Below are positions 10,339 through 18,825 of a DNA stretch of 64,000 nucleotides, one piece after another. Made by a program: the position numbers and the translations under genes. This stretch comes from an uncultured Gammaproteobacteria bacterium (lineage in GTDB: Bacteria; Pseudomonadota; Gammaproteobacteria; Arenicellales; JAANXG01), in contig CAMYJT010000002.1 of the NCBI GenBank assembly GCA_947258785.1, positions 62,001 to 126,000 of the forward strand, written 5' to 3'. Below the pieces are notes generated by a model. It was not told the DNA's origin, did not search any database, and saw nothing but the letters and a program-made list of their open reading frames with translations. Each line of letters opens with the position of its first letter. Within the stretch, counting starts at the first letter, position 1.

Positions 10339-10495
10339 AGCAAATTTCCACGGCCGACTGGGTCATTGTAAACGATGCACGCCCGTGTATCCGATCCCCG
10401 GGGGCAGTGTTCAGGGGCATTATCGTTTACCCGCCTAGTTTGAGTCCGTACAATACGCGCGCTTTTCTCGAGATACACCGTTGGAGGCATTATTT

Positions 10496-10819
10496 ATGAC
10501 CTACGTGGTCGTGGAGTCGTGCATAAAATGTAAATACACGGATTGCGTTGAAGTTTGTCCGGTGGACTGCTTCCACGAAGGCCCCAATTTTTTAGTTATT
10601 GATCCGGAGGAGTGCATAGATTGCAGCCTGTGCGAACCAGAGTGCCCCGTCAACGCGATTTTTTCGGAGGACGATCTTCCGGCGGATCAGCAACATTTCC
10701 TAGAACTCAACGCGGAACTGACCGCCGAGTGGCCCGTATTGACGGAGAAAAAACCCGCCCCGCCGGACGCTGCGGAGTGGGAGGACATCCCGAACAAGTT
10801 GCAGCACCTCGAGCGCTAA
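10496..10819 (+). CDS. fdxA: Seven-iron ferredoxin FdxA
   Basis: Small electron carrier with one [3Fe-4S] and one [4Fe-4S] cluster. Cysteines occur as [17 protein letters not shown] and [12 protein letters not shown], the pattern of the Azotobacter FdI/FdxA type, with the usual acidic C-terminal extension to 107 residues. The ATG at 10496 was chosen over the in-frame TTG at 10481 because GGAGG (10483-10487) is well placed for it and the protein then starts MTYVVVESC, as in homologues. It is monocistronic and divergent from the PilZ-like gene. It is not the [2Fe-2S] Fdx missing from the isc locus. Confidence 0.96.
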   Translation: MTYVVVESCIKCKYTDCVEVCPVDCFHEGPNFLVIDPEECIDCSLCEPECPVNAIFSEDDLPADQQHFLELNAELTAEWPVLTEKKPAPPDAAEWEDIPNKLQHLER

Positions 10820-10827
10820 AACAAAAA

Positions 10828-10845
10828 GGCGGCATTCCTGCCGCC
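10828..10845. terminator. Hairpin after fdxA, possible terminator
   Basis: A perfect 7-bp stem GGCGGCA/TGCCGCC with a TTCC loop begins 9 bp after the fdxA stop. There is no T-tract on the plus strand, but the five A residues before it would give a T-tract on the minus strand. It may act as a weak terminator for fdxA or for leftward transcription; the sequence alone does not decide. Confidence 0.45.
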
Positions 10846-11408
10846 CCGAGCGTGCGTTTCGCGTCCTGCTTACGATGGTCATTCGTCAGAGGTCTTCAAT
10901 ACCACACGCCTCCCAACCTGCAGTCGGTCCGTCAACAGGTTGAGCCTCCATTCCCGTTCACTATAAACCAGTCCAATTACGAACACAAGAATAAATTATA
11001 CTTATAATTTACAGTAGCTTATTGGGTTGTAGGGTTTTCAAATTTCTGAAATTACACGGCAATCGCTAAGGCTCGAACGGCACCGCTTGGGCGACGTTTT
11101 ACCCGGATTCGGTCACTGCCCGGTCTCTACAGATCTGCCGGCGCCTCATCCTGAGTACCGCTGGCCCCCCGGACCCCCAGCTCCAGGCACACCCGCACAA
11201 GGCCAGACCGGGCTCGCGGCAATAGCCAAGCTCGGCGCCATGGTCCATCGTGGCGGGCCGCACGGCTCCCCAGTCCCTGCGGTGTAGGTGTTGGTCCCCG
11301 GTCACTAATACCGAATAACCCGGCGCAGCAACCGTTCGGTCTGCGCAGCCCGGATGGCTGCATACGCCGTTCAGCGTGTCGAAACGCCCGCTTGGGGCTG
11401 TCGACGAC
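10846..11408. other. Largest gene-poor gap in the window
   Basis: No convincing gene is seen in these 560 bp. The first part is AT-rich (about 10960-11060) and contains two small palindromic stretches. The second part (11060-11400) is GC-rich; its short open frames on the minus strand (around 11099-11363) resemble no family I know and have no clear ribosome-binding site. A decayed gene or an unrecognised RNA are both possible. It lies between the 3' end of fdxA and the 3' end of yajQ. Confidence 0.5.
10992..11011. repeat. AT-only inverted repeat
   Basis: TAAATTATA and TATAATTTA form a perfect 9-bp inverted repeat around a 2-bp centre. It creates a TATAAT on both strands, but no good -35 box is placed for either. 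It could be an operator or a cruciform-prone site. A second, weaker repeat (TTTCA/TGAAA) follows near 11037-11052. Confidence 0.5.
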
Positions 11409-11894
11409 TCAGTCCCGGAAATTCACGAACTGCACCGGAAGGTCAAGCTCCGCGGCTCGGAGCGCCGCGATGGCCTGCTGCAGGTCATCGCGTTTTTTCC
11501 CGGAGACCCGGATCTGGGGTCCCTGAATCGAGGCCTGCACCTTGAGCTTCGTGCCTTTGATTAGTCTGACCAGTTTCCGCGCCAGGTCCTGATCGATACC
11601 GTGGCGGACACGCAACTCCTGTTTAGCCTTCCCGCCGGCGGTAGGCTGGACCTCGCCCGCCGCCAGGCACCCCAGATCGACGCCACGCTTCGCCAGCCGG
11701 GTGTGAAGAATCTCGGCCGCCTGCTCGACTTTGTACTCGTCGTCGGCGTAAACGGTCAGATTGTCGTCGGACTGATCGACCCTGGCGTCCGTGCCCTTGA
11801 AGTCGTATCGGTTGGAGATTTCTCGATTGGCCTGATCGACGGCATTGCGAACTTCCTGCCAATCAACTTGTGACACAACGTCGAATGTCGGCAT
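11409..11894 (-). CDS. yajQ: YajQ-family nucleotide-binding protein
   Basis: Small cytoplasmic protein of the UPF0234 family; the Xanthomonas and Pseudomonas members bind c-di-GMP and affect transcription, while the E. coli protein was reported to bind nucleic acid. The whole 161-residue sequence fits: MPTFDVVSQVDWQEVRNAVD at the start, NRYDFKGTDA, then KQELRVRHGID and the end VQFVNFRD. It is convergent towards the gap at 10.8-11.4 kb and divergent from the transglycosylase gene. Confidence 0.95.
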   Translation of the reverse strand: MPTFDVVSQVDWQEVRNAVDQANREISNRYDFKGTDARVDQSDDNLTVYADDEYKVEQAAEILHTRLAKRGVDLGCLAAGEVQPTAGGKAKQELRVRHGIDQDLARKLVRLIKGTKLKVQASIQGPQIRVSGKKRDDLQQAIAALRAAELDLPVQFVNFRD

Positions 11895-12183
11895 CGCCCT
11901 CGGTTACTCGGTAATGGGTAGAAGAATGTGCGCCATCATAGCAATCTCAGGTTCGGATCGACAGCGTGCCGCAGAGCGGCTTGTTCAGGAACACGCAATG
12001 ACGGCAGGGCTTTTAGTGCATACACACCCAATACCGCTGCAGACCGCAACAATGATTACTCTGACACCATCGCGCCAACGGATCGAAACAAGCACTGGCG
12101 CAAATTATATTAGTGTTAATTTGTACCTGACCCCCGTTAAATTGGGCTATATTCGGTTAAACGGCAGCGACACTCAGTCCGTC

Positions 12184-12816
12184 ATGATGGGATTTCGACT
12201 GGCTCCCGGTCTACTCACCGTTGTTCTTGTGATGTTCAGCCTTGCGGCGCAAGCGGCGCGTATTTACGTGTACCAGCACAGCAACGGTTCACGCCTGATC
12301 ACCGACCACCCGCGGTCCGAGTCCGGTTATCAGCTTCTGAAGGTCTACGGCATCGATGAGAGCGGGTGGGCGACACGCGCGCCAGCTAGCCGCCGATTAC
12401 GGCCGGTCCGCTCCAAGTACGATCCGCTCATCCACACCACGGCAACGCGTTTCGGGGTCGACGCTGCCCTGGTCAAGGCGGTCGTCCACGTGGAATCCGG
12501 TTTCGATCCCTACGCGGTCTCCGCAAAGGGCGCGTCCGGCCTGATGCAACTCATGCCGGGGACCGCCAGCCGGTACGGTGTGAATAGCGTATTCGACCCC
12601 CGCGAGAACGTCGCCGCGGGGGTTCGATACTTGCGCGATCTGTTGAGCGAGTTCGACGGCGACACCCGATTGGCTCTGGCGGGCTACAACGCGGGCGAAA
12701 ACGTGGTCGCGAAGTACCGGGGAGTGCCCCCTTACCCCGAGACCCGCGGCTACATTACCCGCGTCCTGTCGCTTTACCAGCAATATCGGAGTTCACCGCT
12801 CACCGGAAGAAAATAA
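12184..12816 (+). CDS. Secreted lytic transglycosylase, SLT domain
   Basis: Likely cleaves peptidoglycan glycan strands in the periplasm. From the ATG at 12184 the 210-residue product has a signal peptide (hydrophobic LLTVVLVMFSLAAQA, cut after AQA). A DUF4124-like stretch (RIYVYQHSNGSRLITDHP) follows, then the Slt70-type catalytic domain with VVHVESGFDP (the catalytic Glu), ASGLMQLMPGTASRYGV and ALAGYNAGENVV. The open frame extends about 110 codons further upstream, but that part has no homology-like features and the signal peptide supports this start. The 3' end overlaps convergent pgpA by 17 bp. Confidence 0.92.
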   Translation: MMGFRLAPGLLTVVLVMFSLAAQAARIYVYQHSNGSRLITDHPRSESGYQLLKVYGIDESGWATRAPASRRLRPVRSKYDPLIHTTATRFGVDAALVKAVVHVESGFDPYAVSAKGASGLMQLMPGTASRYGVNSVFDPRENVAAGVRYLRDLLSEFDGDTRLALAGYNAGENVVAKYRGVPPYPETRGYITRVLSLYQQYRSSPLTGRK

Positions 12817-13267
12817 CCGCGTGCAACATGATGGCAGTGTAGAGACCGGCAATTACGTCGTCGAGCATGATCCCGAAACCACCGGCGACGGCCCGATCCA
12901 CCCAGGCAATGGGCCACGGTTTTAGGATGTCCATCAGCCGAAACAACAGAAATCCCACGACGACCTCCCACGTGTGTCCGGCCAAACCGGTCATGGCCAC
13001 CAGGTAACCGACGATCTCGTCCCATACGATCGACGGGTGATCGTGAACGCCCAAATACTCCGCCGTGTGGCGGCACGCCCAAACGCCCATTACGAACAGC
13101 AGCAGGGTGAGTGCCGCATACGCCCAAATCGGCATCCACTTGACCGCCAGGTAGAGGGGGACCGCCACCAGCGTCCCGGCGGTCCCTGGTGCGACGGGCA
13201 TCAAGCCACTGCCAAAGCCGGTGGCGATGAAACGGAGCGGATGTCGGAGCAGGAGGCCGGCAGGCAT
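12800..13267 (-). CDS. pgpA: Phosphatidylglycerophosphatase A
   Basis: Inner-membrane phosphatase converting phosphatidylglycerophosphate to phosphatidylglycerol. The 155-residue protein has the family pattern GFGSGLMPVAPGTAGTLVAVPLY near the start, HDHPSIVWDEIVGYL in the middle and a PWPI-GGFGIMLDDVIAG segment with acidic residues near the end, plus several membrane segments. It starts 5 bp after thiL, completing the nusB-thiL-pgpA order common in Gammaproteobacteria. Confidence 0.96.
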   Translation of the reverse strand: MPAGLLLRHPLRFIATGFGSGLMPVAPGTAGTLVAVPLYLAVKWMPIWAYAALTLLLFVMGVWACRHTAEYLGVHDHPSIVWDEIVGYLVAMTGLAGHTWEVVVGFLLFRLMDILKPWPIAWVDRAVAGGFGIMLDDVIAGLYTAIMLHAVIFFR

Positions 13268-13272
13268 GGCGT

Positions 13273-14235
13273 TCAGCTTGAGAAATGCTTGTACCCCGCG
13301 TGGTTCAAGGCATACGGACTGCGCTGCTCATCGAGCAAATGAAGCGCGCCGCCGGCGGTAATCACGCCGACCCGGGCGATGGGTACACCGAGCTCCCGGG
13401 CCAGTTGCTCGATCCGCGGCCGCTTTTGTGGCGGCGCGGTGAAGCACAATTCATAGTCGTCGCCCGACGCCAGGGCCGTATCCCAACCGAGTTTGATCTG
13501 GTGGGACCGGTACACCTCGGAGCGCGGCAAGCGGTCGAGATACACCCGGCCCCCAACCCCGCTCGCGGCCAACAAATGACCGAGATCCGCGGCCAGTCCG
13601 TCCGACAGATCGATTGCCGCGGTGGCCACACCGAGCAGGCACTGGCCCAATTGAGTCCGGGGACAGGGAAAGTCGAGGCGGCGATGCACGGCCTCGATCT
13701 GTGCCGCGGTCAGGGACAAGGCACCGGCGCGTTGGCGCAGCGCCACTCCAGCGTCGCCGACGGTCCCGGAAACGTAAATGTCGTCGTTGACCCCAGCGCC
13801 GGAGCGACGCAGCCCTCGGTTTGCCGGTACCCAACCGCTGAGCTGAACGCCGACCGTCAGCGGCCCGCGTGCGGTGTCGCCGCCGACCAAGGCCACACCG
13901 TGCCGCTCCGCCAGAGCGAAAAACCCGTCGCTGAACGCACCCAGCCACACCTCACTGACCGACGGCAAAACCAACAACAGCGTGGCCCAGCCGGGCGTCG
14001 CGCCCATCGCCGCCAGGTCGCTCAGGTTGACGGCCAGGGCCTTGTGGCCGATGGCCCTGGGCGCGGCGGCCTCGTCAAAATGAACCCCGCCGACGAGGGC
14101 GTCTACGGCCATCACCAGCTGATGACCGCGTGGGACATCCACGACCGCCGCATCGTCACCAATACCGACGCACACGTCCGGCCGCATCCGCGTGCGGCCG
14201 CCGAAGTATTTGTCTATGAGGGCAAACTCGTCCAA
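13273..14235 (-). CDS. thiL: Thiamine-monophosphate kinase
   Basis: Phosphorylates thiamine monophosphate to the active pyrophosphate. The AIR synthase-like fold is recognisable from GIGDDAAVV, AVDALVGGVHF, the ALAVNLSDLAAMGA segment, VALVGGDTARG and AIDLSDGLAADLGHL. No ATG is available near the true N-terminus: the conserved sequence begins LDEFALIDKYFGG, so a TTG start at 14235 is proposed, 25 bp after the nusB stop, giving 320 residues. A longer in-frame ORF to 14367 would overlap nusB by over 100 bp and looks spurious. Confidence 0.94.
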   Translation of the reverse strand: MDEFALIDKYFGGRTRMRPDVCVGIGDDAAVVDVPRGHQLVMAVDALVGGVHFDEAAAPRAIGHKALAVNLSDLAAMGATPGWATLLLVLPSVSEVWLGAFSDGFFALAERHGVALVGGDTARGPLTVGVQLSGWVPANRGLRRSGAGVNDDIYVSGTVGDAGVALRQRAGALSLTAAQIEAVHRRLDFPCPRTQLGQCLLGVATAAIDLSDGLAADLGHLLAASGVGGRVYLDRLPRSEVYRSHQIKLGWDTALASGDDYELCFTAPPQKRPRIEQLARELGVPIARVGVITAGGALHLLDEQRSPYALNHAGYKHFSS

Positions 14236-14260
14236 ACGCCCGCCGGCTCGGTACGAGCGG

Positions 14261-14740
14261 CTACTCTTTGGACACCGTGGCCGAACCGCCGGCGGGATCC
14301 CGCTGGGCGGCGTGACCGACGTCCATCTCGCCGGTGCGTAATTTGTCCGCCAAGCGATCGAGCACACCGTTTACGAATTTGTAGCTGAGGTCCGAACCGA
14401 ACGTCTTCGCGAGCTCTACGGCCTCATTGATGATTACTTTGGTCGGCACATCGTGTTGATACTCGAGCTCGTACGCCCCGATGCGTAAAATAGCCCGCTC
14501 CACTGGATCCACATTGTCGAAGTCACGATCCAGATACGATCGAAGATTGTCCTGTATCTCCCGGCGGTACAGCGGTACCTCACGGATCAGCGTGTGGAAG
14601 TAACCCTGGTCAGTGCCTCGCAAGTCGTGTTGCTTAATGAAATGTGCCTCGATGTCCCCGGGATCTTGCTCAGTCAAGTCCCATTGGTAGAGCGCTTGCA
14701 CCGCCGCCTGTCTTGCTGCGTGTCGACTACCACCGGTCAT
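14261..14740 (-). CDS. nusB: Transcription antitermination protein NusB
   Basis: RNA-binding factor that works with NusE and other Nus proteins on rRNA operon antitermination. The 159-residue protein has the family segments RHAARQAAVQALYQWDLTEQDP, ERAILRIGAYELEYQHDVPTKVIINEAVELAKTFG and SYKFVNGVLDRLA. The last 20 residues (GEMDVGHAAQRDPAGGSATVSKE) are a poorly conserved tail. It lies in the ribH-nusB-thiL order seen across the class. Confidence 0.97.
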   Translation of the reverse strand: MTGGSRHAARQAAVQALYQWDLTEQDPGDIEAHFIKQHDLRGTDQGYFHTLIREVPLYRREIQDNLRSYLDRDFDNVDPVERAILRIGAYELEYQHDVPTKVIINEAVELAKTFGSDLSYKFVNGVLDRLADKLRTGEMDVGHAAQRDPAGGSATVSKE

Positions 14741-14782
14741 CGCTTGGTCCCCGTGTCTCTCGGTTAAACGCGCTTCCGCCGA

Positions 14783-15259
14783 CTACTCCTTCAATTGTTT
14801 CATTACGTTCAGCATCTCCAAGGCTGCCAGCGCAGCATCGGCTCCTTTATTACCGGCTTTCGTCCCCGCACGCTCGATGGCCTGCTCGACGGTATCAACC
14901 GTCAGCACACCAAACCCGAAGGGCATGTCGTAATCCAGACTCACTCGCGCGATACCCTTGGCGCATTCACCGGCCACATAATCGAAGTGTGCTGTGGCAC
15001 CGCGTATCACGGCGCCGAGGCCGATCAGCGCGTCATATCTGCCCGACACCGCCATCGCTTTCGCCGCCAGCGGCAGCTCGTACGCGCCCGGCACCCACAC
15101 CACATGCATGTTAGCATGATCCACACCGTGGCGTTCCAAAGTGCCAATTGCCGCGTCCAGCAGGCGCTCGCTGATGAAGCTATTGAACCGGGCGGCGATC
15201 AAACCGAATCGCGCATTGCGCGGAGCCAGATCTCCCTCTGTCTGCCTGATTTTTCTCAT
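14783..15259 (-). CDS. ribH: 6,7-dimethyl-8-ribityllumazine synthase
   Basis: Penultimate enzyme of riboflavin synthesis; condenses the ribityl-diaminouracil with dihydroxybutanone phosphate. Characteristic segments of the 158-residue protein are [56 protein letters not shown] and [17 protein letters not shown] with [13 protein letters not shown]. It follows ribBA by 15 bp in the same transcript. Confidence 0.97.
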   Translation of the reverse strand: MRKIRQTEGDLAPRNARFGLIAARFNSFISERLLDAAIGTLERHGVDHANMHVVWVPGAYELPLAAKAMAVSGRYDALIGLGAVIRGATAHFDYVAGECAKGIARVSLDYDMPFGFGVLTVDTVEQAIERAGTKAGNKGADAALAALEMLNVMKQLKE

Positions 15260-15274
15260 GTTACGGTTGCAGAT

Positions 15275-16384
15275 TCAACTCGTTAGGTATTCAACTATCT
15301 CCAGATCGAAACCCGATAACGCATGTGCCCGTTTCGGGCTGCCCAGAACACGCATTTTGCCGACACCGAGATCGGCGAGGATCTGCCCGCCGACACCCAG
15401 CATTCTAAGTTCGCTGCCCGCCTCGCGCCATGGAAATTCGATTTCCGTGCCTTCTATGCTCGAGTGGCGAATCCTTTTAATGATCTCGCCGCCGGGTTCA
15501 TCATAGTGCAGAATCACCAGCACACCGCTTTCAGCGAGCCGGATTCGCTGCAGTGCGTCACCGATGGTCCAGGTTACCGCCTGATTGAGTTCACGGAATA
15601 CATTGGACAGTCCGCTCTCCACGTGCACCCGCACCAGGGTGGGCTCATCGTGTTTGATTTCTCCTTTCACCAGAGCTACGTGGGTCTGATCCTCAATGAT
15701 ATCGTGATAAGCGATGACTCGAAATTCACCGGCGGCCATGCTGGTCCTGCTTTCCGCCTGGCGGGTAACCGTGGGCTCTCGATCCACCCGATAGCGAATC
15801 AAATCGGCCACCGTACTGATTTTAATATCGTGGGCCTGGGCGAAGTCGATGAGATCCGGCAACCGCGCCATAGTTCCGTCGGCCTTGAGTATTTCGCAGA
15901 TCACGCTGGCCGGTTCTAATCCGGCCAAGCGGGCCAGATCCACACCGGCCTCGGTGTGACCGGCGCGGGTTAATACACCGCCCGGTTGTGCCATGATCGG
16001 GAAGACGTGCCCGGGGGTCACAACGTGGTTCGGCGTGGCGTTCGATCCCACCGCGGTCAAAACCGTGACCGCGCGGTCCGCGGCCGAGATCCCTGTGGTC
16101 ACGCCGTCGGCGGCATCAATGGATTGGGTGAAGTTGGTGGAGAAACGGGAGTTATTGGCTGCCACCATCAACGACAGACCAAGTTGCCGGCAACGCTCTT
16201 CGGTCAGGGTCAGACAAATGAGCCCTCGGGCATGGCCAGCCATAAAATTGATGGCCTCCGGTGTCACCTTTTGCGCCGCAATCAGCAGATCCCCCTCGTT
16301 CTCACGAAGTTCGTCATCGGTCAAGATAACCATCTTCCCGTGTTGGTAATCGTCGATGATGTGCTCGATGTCGTTCAGCGCCAT
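15275..16384 (-). CDS. ribBA: 3,4-dihydroxy-2-butanone 4-phosphate synthase with degenerate GTP cyclohydrolase II domain
   Basis: The N-terminal domain (about 1-200) is a complete Rib[17 protein letters not shown] carries the metal-binding acidic residues, [11 protein letters not shown] and [24 protein letters not shown] follow. The C-terminal domain has the RibA fold pattern, but where active enzymes have three zinc-binding cysteines this protein reads [20 protein letters not shown] without any. GTP cyclohydrolase II activity is therefore unlikely. Such RibB with a RibA-like tail is common in Gammaproteobacteria. It is in a rib operon with ribD, ribE and ribH; no FMN riboswitch is visible in the 136-bp leader. 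Confidence 0.94.
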   Translation of the reverse strand: MALNDIEHIIDDYQHGKMVILTDDELRENEGDLLIAAQKVTPEAINFMAGHARGLICLTLTEERCRQLGLSLMVAANNSRFSTNFTQSIDAADGVTTGISAADRAVTVLTAVGSNATPNHVVTPGHVFPIMAQPGGVLTRAGHTEAGVDLARLAGLEPASVICEILKADGTMARLPDLIDFAQAHDIKISTVADLIRYRVDREPTVTRQAESRTSMAAGEFRVIAYHDIIEDQTHVALVKGEIKHDEPTLVRVHVESGLSNVFRELNQAVTWTIGDALQRIRLAESGVLVILHYDEPGGEIIKRIRHSSIEGTEIEFPWREAGSELRMLGVGGQILADLGVGKMRVLGSPKRAHALSGFDLEIVEYLTS

Positions 16385-16520
16385 GATCTTTGGAAGACCC
16401 CAGGAGCCCGTCCGAGTATTCCGCCCATTACAAGAAATGGAAGAGTGAGTACGGATTATGGTTCGAACATCTTAAATCAAACAACGTTGCCCGTCTTGTT
16501 GCCTTGGCGCAGCTTACGGC

Positions 16521-17186
16521 TTAGTCCTGCGGTGGCGGGAAGCCCTGCTCAGCCAGAAACATCGTGTTGATGCGCCCGTCATCGTCGTTGTAATCCGCTT
16601 TCAGAAGCCGCTCGACGTAGCGCGCGATCAAATCGACCTCCAGATGAACCAGCTGGCCAACTGCGTACCCTCCAATGACGGTCGCAGCGAGGGTGTGCGG
16701 TACAATGTTCACGTCGAAATTCCTACCATCGACACGGTTGACGGTCAAGCTCACCCCGTCGATGGTAATCGATCCTTTCTCGGCGAGATAGTGGGACAGC
16801 GGTGCGGGGGTTTTAAACCGCATTTCAGTCGACCGCCCGACCGGCTCCAGTCGTTCCAGCTCTCCGATGCCGTCGACGTGGCCGGACACAAAATGGCCGC
16901 CCAGGCGGTCGGACGCCAGCAACGCCAGCTCGAGGTTTACCGGTGAACCGACACGCATACGCTTGAACAGTGTTCGAGAAACGGTCTCCGAAGAGATGTC
17001 AAAGCACAGGCAGGCGTCATCATTGATCGCGGCGACCGTCAAACACACGCCGTTCACGGCAACGCTGTCGCCGATCCTTATTCGATCAACATCGAGATTG
17101 GCCGGATCCACCACCAGTGTGAGATCCACACCGGCTGTATGGATCTCGGTGATGCTGCCTACGCATGCCACGATTCCAGTGAACAT
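16521..17186 (-). CDS. ribE: Riboflavin synthase alpha chain
   Basis: Dismutates two lumazine molecules to riboflavin. The 221-residue protein shows the internal duplication of the family: each half has an MFTGIV or HFVSGHVDGIG type start and a SVAVNGVCLTV or SITIDGVSLTVN motif. The ATG directly abuts the stop of ribD, so translation is probably coupled. The last 20 residues are a short unconserved tail. Confidence 0.97.
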   Translation of the reverse strand: MFTGIVACVGSITEIHTAGVDLTLVVDPANLDVDRIRIGDSVAVNGVCLTVAAINDDACLCFDISSETVSRTLFKRMRVGSPVNLELALLASDRLGGHFVSGHVDGIGELERLEPVGRSTEMRFKTPAPLSHYLAEKGSITIDGVSLTVNRVDGRNFDVNIVPHTLAATVIGGYAVGQLVHLEVDLIARYVERLLKADYNDDDGRINTMFLAEQGFPPPQD

Positions 17187-18305
17187 CTATCTGCCCAGAT
17201 GGTTTGTCGAGTCGTCGTCGGTCCGCGTCAAGGTCACACGCAGATTATCCCCGAACTGACGAAGATCGCGAATTTTAAACTCAAACCGGTCTTGCAGCCG
17301 CTCGAGTCCGGGTAATCGGAACATCCCCTGAGCGGCGTCTCCCAACAGATACGGGGCCAGGTACACGATCAGTTCGTCTACCAGATCTGCCTGTAACATG
17401 GCCCCGTTCAAGGTGCGCCCGGCTTCGATCAGCAGCTCATTGACGCCTCGCGCCGACAGTTCGCTCATCAGTGCGGGTAAATCCACCTCTCCCTTACAGT
17501 CCGGGAGTACGACGACTTCCGCGCCGCAACGGGCCAATCGCTCGGCTCGCCGTTCATCCGATACCGTCGTGCAGATCAGCACCGGGCCGCCCCCATCAAA
17601 CACCCTGGCCCGCTCGCCGATCGACAGGCGGCTGTCGGCCACAACCTTCATCGGCGACATCACCACACCGGGCAAACGCACGGTAAGCGCCGGATCGTCC
17701 GCCGCCACCGTGCCAATGCCGGTCAGAATTGCCGAACTGCGTGCGCGCAGGACCTGCACGTCGCGGCGGGCCGCCTCATTGGTAATCCAGCGGCTCTCCC
17801 CGGAGGCCATGGCGGTGCGCCCATCCATGCTGGCCGCTACCTTGAGGACTACCCACGGGCGGCCGCTACGCATGCGTTGTATAAACCCTCGATTCAACTC
17901 GGCGGCCTGGCGCTCCATGAGGCCGACGTCCACATCGATCCCGGCCCGTCGCAGCTCTGTTACCCCCCCGGCGGAGACCCGCGGATTCGGGTCCTCCATC
18001 GCGACCACCACGCGCGCCACACCCGCATCGATCAGGAAACCCGTGCAGGGCGGCGTGCGGCCCTGGTGGCAGCAGGGCTCCAGGTTGAGGTACACGGTGC
18101 CGCCGCGCGCCCGATCACCGGCCTGTCGCAGGGCCAGCACCTCCGCATGTGGTTCCCCGGCCCGTTCGTGCCAGGCCTCTGCCAACACCTCCCCGCGTCC
18201 AACGATCACACATCCGACCCGGGGATTGGGGCTGGTCGTAAACAGCCCGCGCGCTGCCAGACGCAGCGAGCGGGACATGTACCCGCAATCCTCAATCGTC
18301 GTCAT
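17187..18305 (-). CDS. ribD: Bifunctional deaminase/reductase RibD
   Basis: Catalyses the second and third steps of riboflavin synthesis. The N-terminal cytidine-deaminase-like domain has the zinc site HAEVLAL plus PCCHQGRTPPC. The C-terminal reductase domain includes VVLKVAASMDGRTA, SRWITNEAARRDVQVLRARSSAILTGIGTV and NELLIEAGRTLNGAML. Total length is 372. The start is either the ATG at 18305, which overlaps the nrdR end in ATGACGACGATTGA, or the ATG at 18278. Position between nrdR and ribE is the standard gammaproteobacterial order. Confidence 0.97.
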   Translation of the reverse strand: MTTIEDCGYMSRSLRLAARGLFTTSPNPRVGCVIVGRGEVLAEAWHERAGEPHAEVLALRQAGDRARGGTVYLNLEPCCHQGRTPPCTGFLIDAGVARVVVAMEDPNPRVSAGGVTELRRAGIDVDVGLMERQAAELNRGFIQRMRSGRPWVVLKVAASMDGRTAMASGESRWITNEAARRDVQVLRARSSAILTGIGTVAADDPALTVRLPGVVMSPMKVVADSRLSIGERARVFDGGGPVLICTTVSDERRAERLARCGAEVVVLPDCKGEVDLPALMSELSARGVNELLIEAGRTLNGAMLQADLVDELIVYLAPYLLGDAAQGMFRLPGLERLQDRFEFKIRDLRQFGDNLRVTLTRTDDDSTNHLGR

Positions 18306-18804
18306 CGTTACCGGACAACAAAGACATCTGCCGCTTTTTCAGTGCGGTATCGGGCTGGTTCTGCAGCCGGCTGACCTCGTCTTTAAATTCGTCCACGTCT
18401 TGAAAGGAACGATAAACGGATGCGAATCGAACATACGCCACCTGATCCAGGTCGGTGAGCTCCTGCATAACCCACTCGCCGATCTGTCGGGAGGATATTT
18501 CGCGCTCGCCGCTGGTCAGCATTTTGTGCTGTATGCGGTGAATCGCGCTTTCCACATTCTCCGCATCGACCGGTCGTTTTTCCAGAGCGCGTTGAATGCC
18601 AGCGCGGAGCTTGTGATCGGCGAACACCTCGCGCTTGCCGTCGGATTTGATGATTTGCGGCATGCGCAAGAACGCCCGCTCCAGCGTCGTCCACCGTTCT
18701 CCGCACTGCGTGCACTCCCGCCGCCGACGCACCGCATCACCGTCCTCCGAGAGGCGTGAATCGACGACCCGCGTGTCTTGGAATCGACAGAACGGGCAAC
18801 GCAT
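18292..18804 (-). CDS. nrdR: Transcriptional repressor NrdR
   Basis: Represses ribonucleotide reductase genes in response to (d)ATP. The N-terminal zinc ribbon has CPFC (3-6) and CTQC (31-34); the ATP-cone domain follows with IIKSDGKREVF. Length is 170; the last 15 residues end in an acidic run. It lies 21 bp after glyA and overlaps ribD by 14 bp. No nrd gene is in the window. Confidence 0.97.
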   Translation of the reverse strand: MRCPFCRFQDTRVVDSRLSEDGDAVRRRRECTQCGERWTTLERAFLRMPQIIKSDGKREVFADHKLRAGIQRALEKRPVDAENVESAIHRIQHKMLTSGEREISSRQIGEWVMQELTDLDQVAYVRFASVYRSFQDVDEFKDEVSRLQNQPDTALKKRQMSLLSGNDDDD

Positions 18805-18825
18805 GACGCCGGGATGCCGGGCGGC

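Noticed and set aside
11099..11363. Two short minus-strand ORFs in the 10.8-11.4 kb gap
   Set aside because: No ribosome-binding site, no recognisable domain, and the two frames overlap each other; kept only as an unexplained gap.
11845..12183. N-terminal extension of the lytic transglycosylase frame
   Set aside because: The extension overlaps the start of divergent yajQ and would bury the signal peptide; the ATG at 12184 is directly before it.
13285..14388. Long plus-strand ORF of 367 codons
   Set aside because: It is antisense to thiL, whose protein is clearly conserved. The composition (many Arg, Gln, His, Pro) is that of a shadow frame and matches no family.
16385..16520. Possible FMN riboswitch before ribBA
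   Set aside because: The leader was read on the minus strand and lacks the conserved RFN core segments; no such element was seen before ribD or ribE either.
17398..18759. Plus-strand ORF of 453 codons
   Set aside because: Antisense to ribD and nrdR, both intact. The serine/arginine-rich translation is typical of opposite-strand frames in GC-rich genes.
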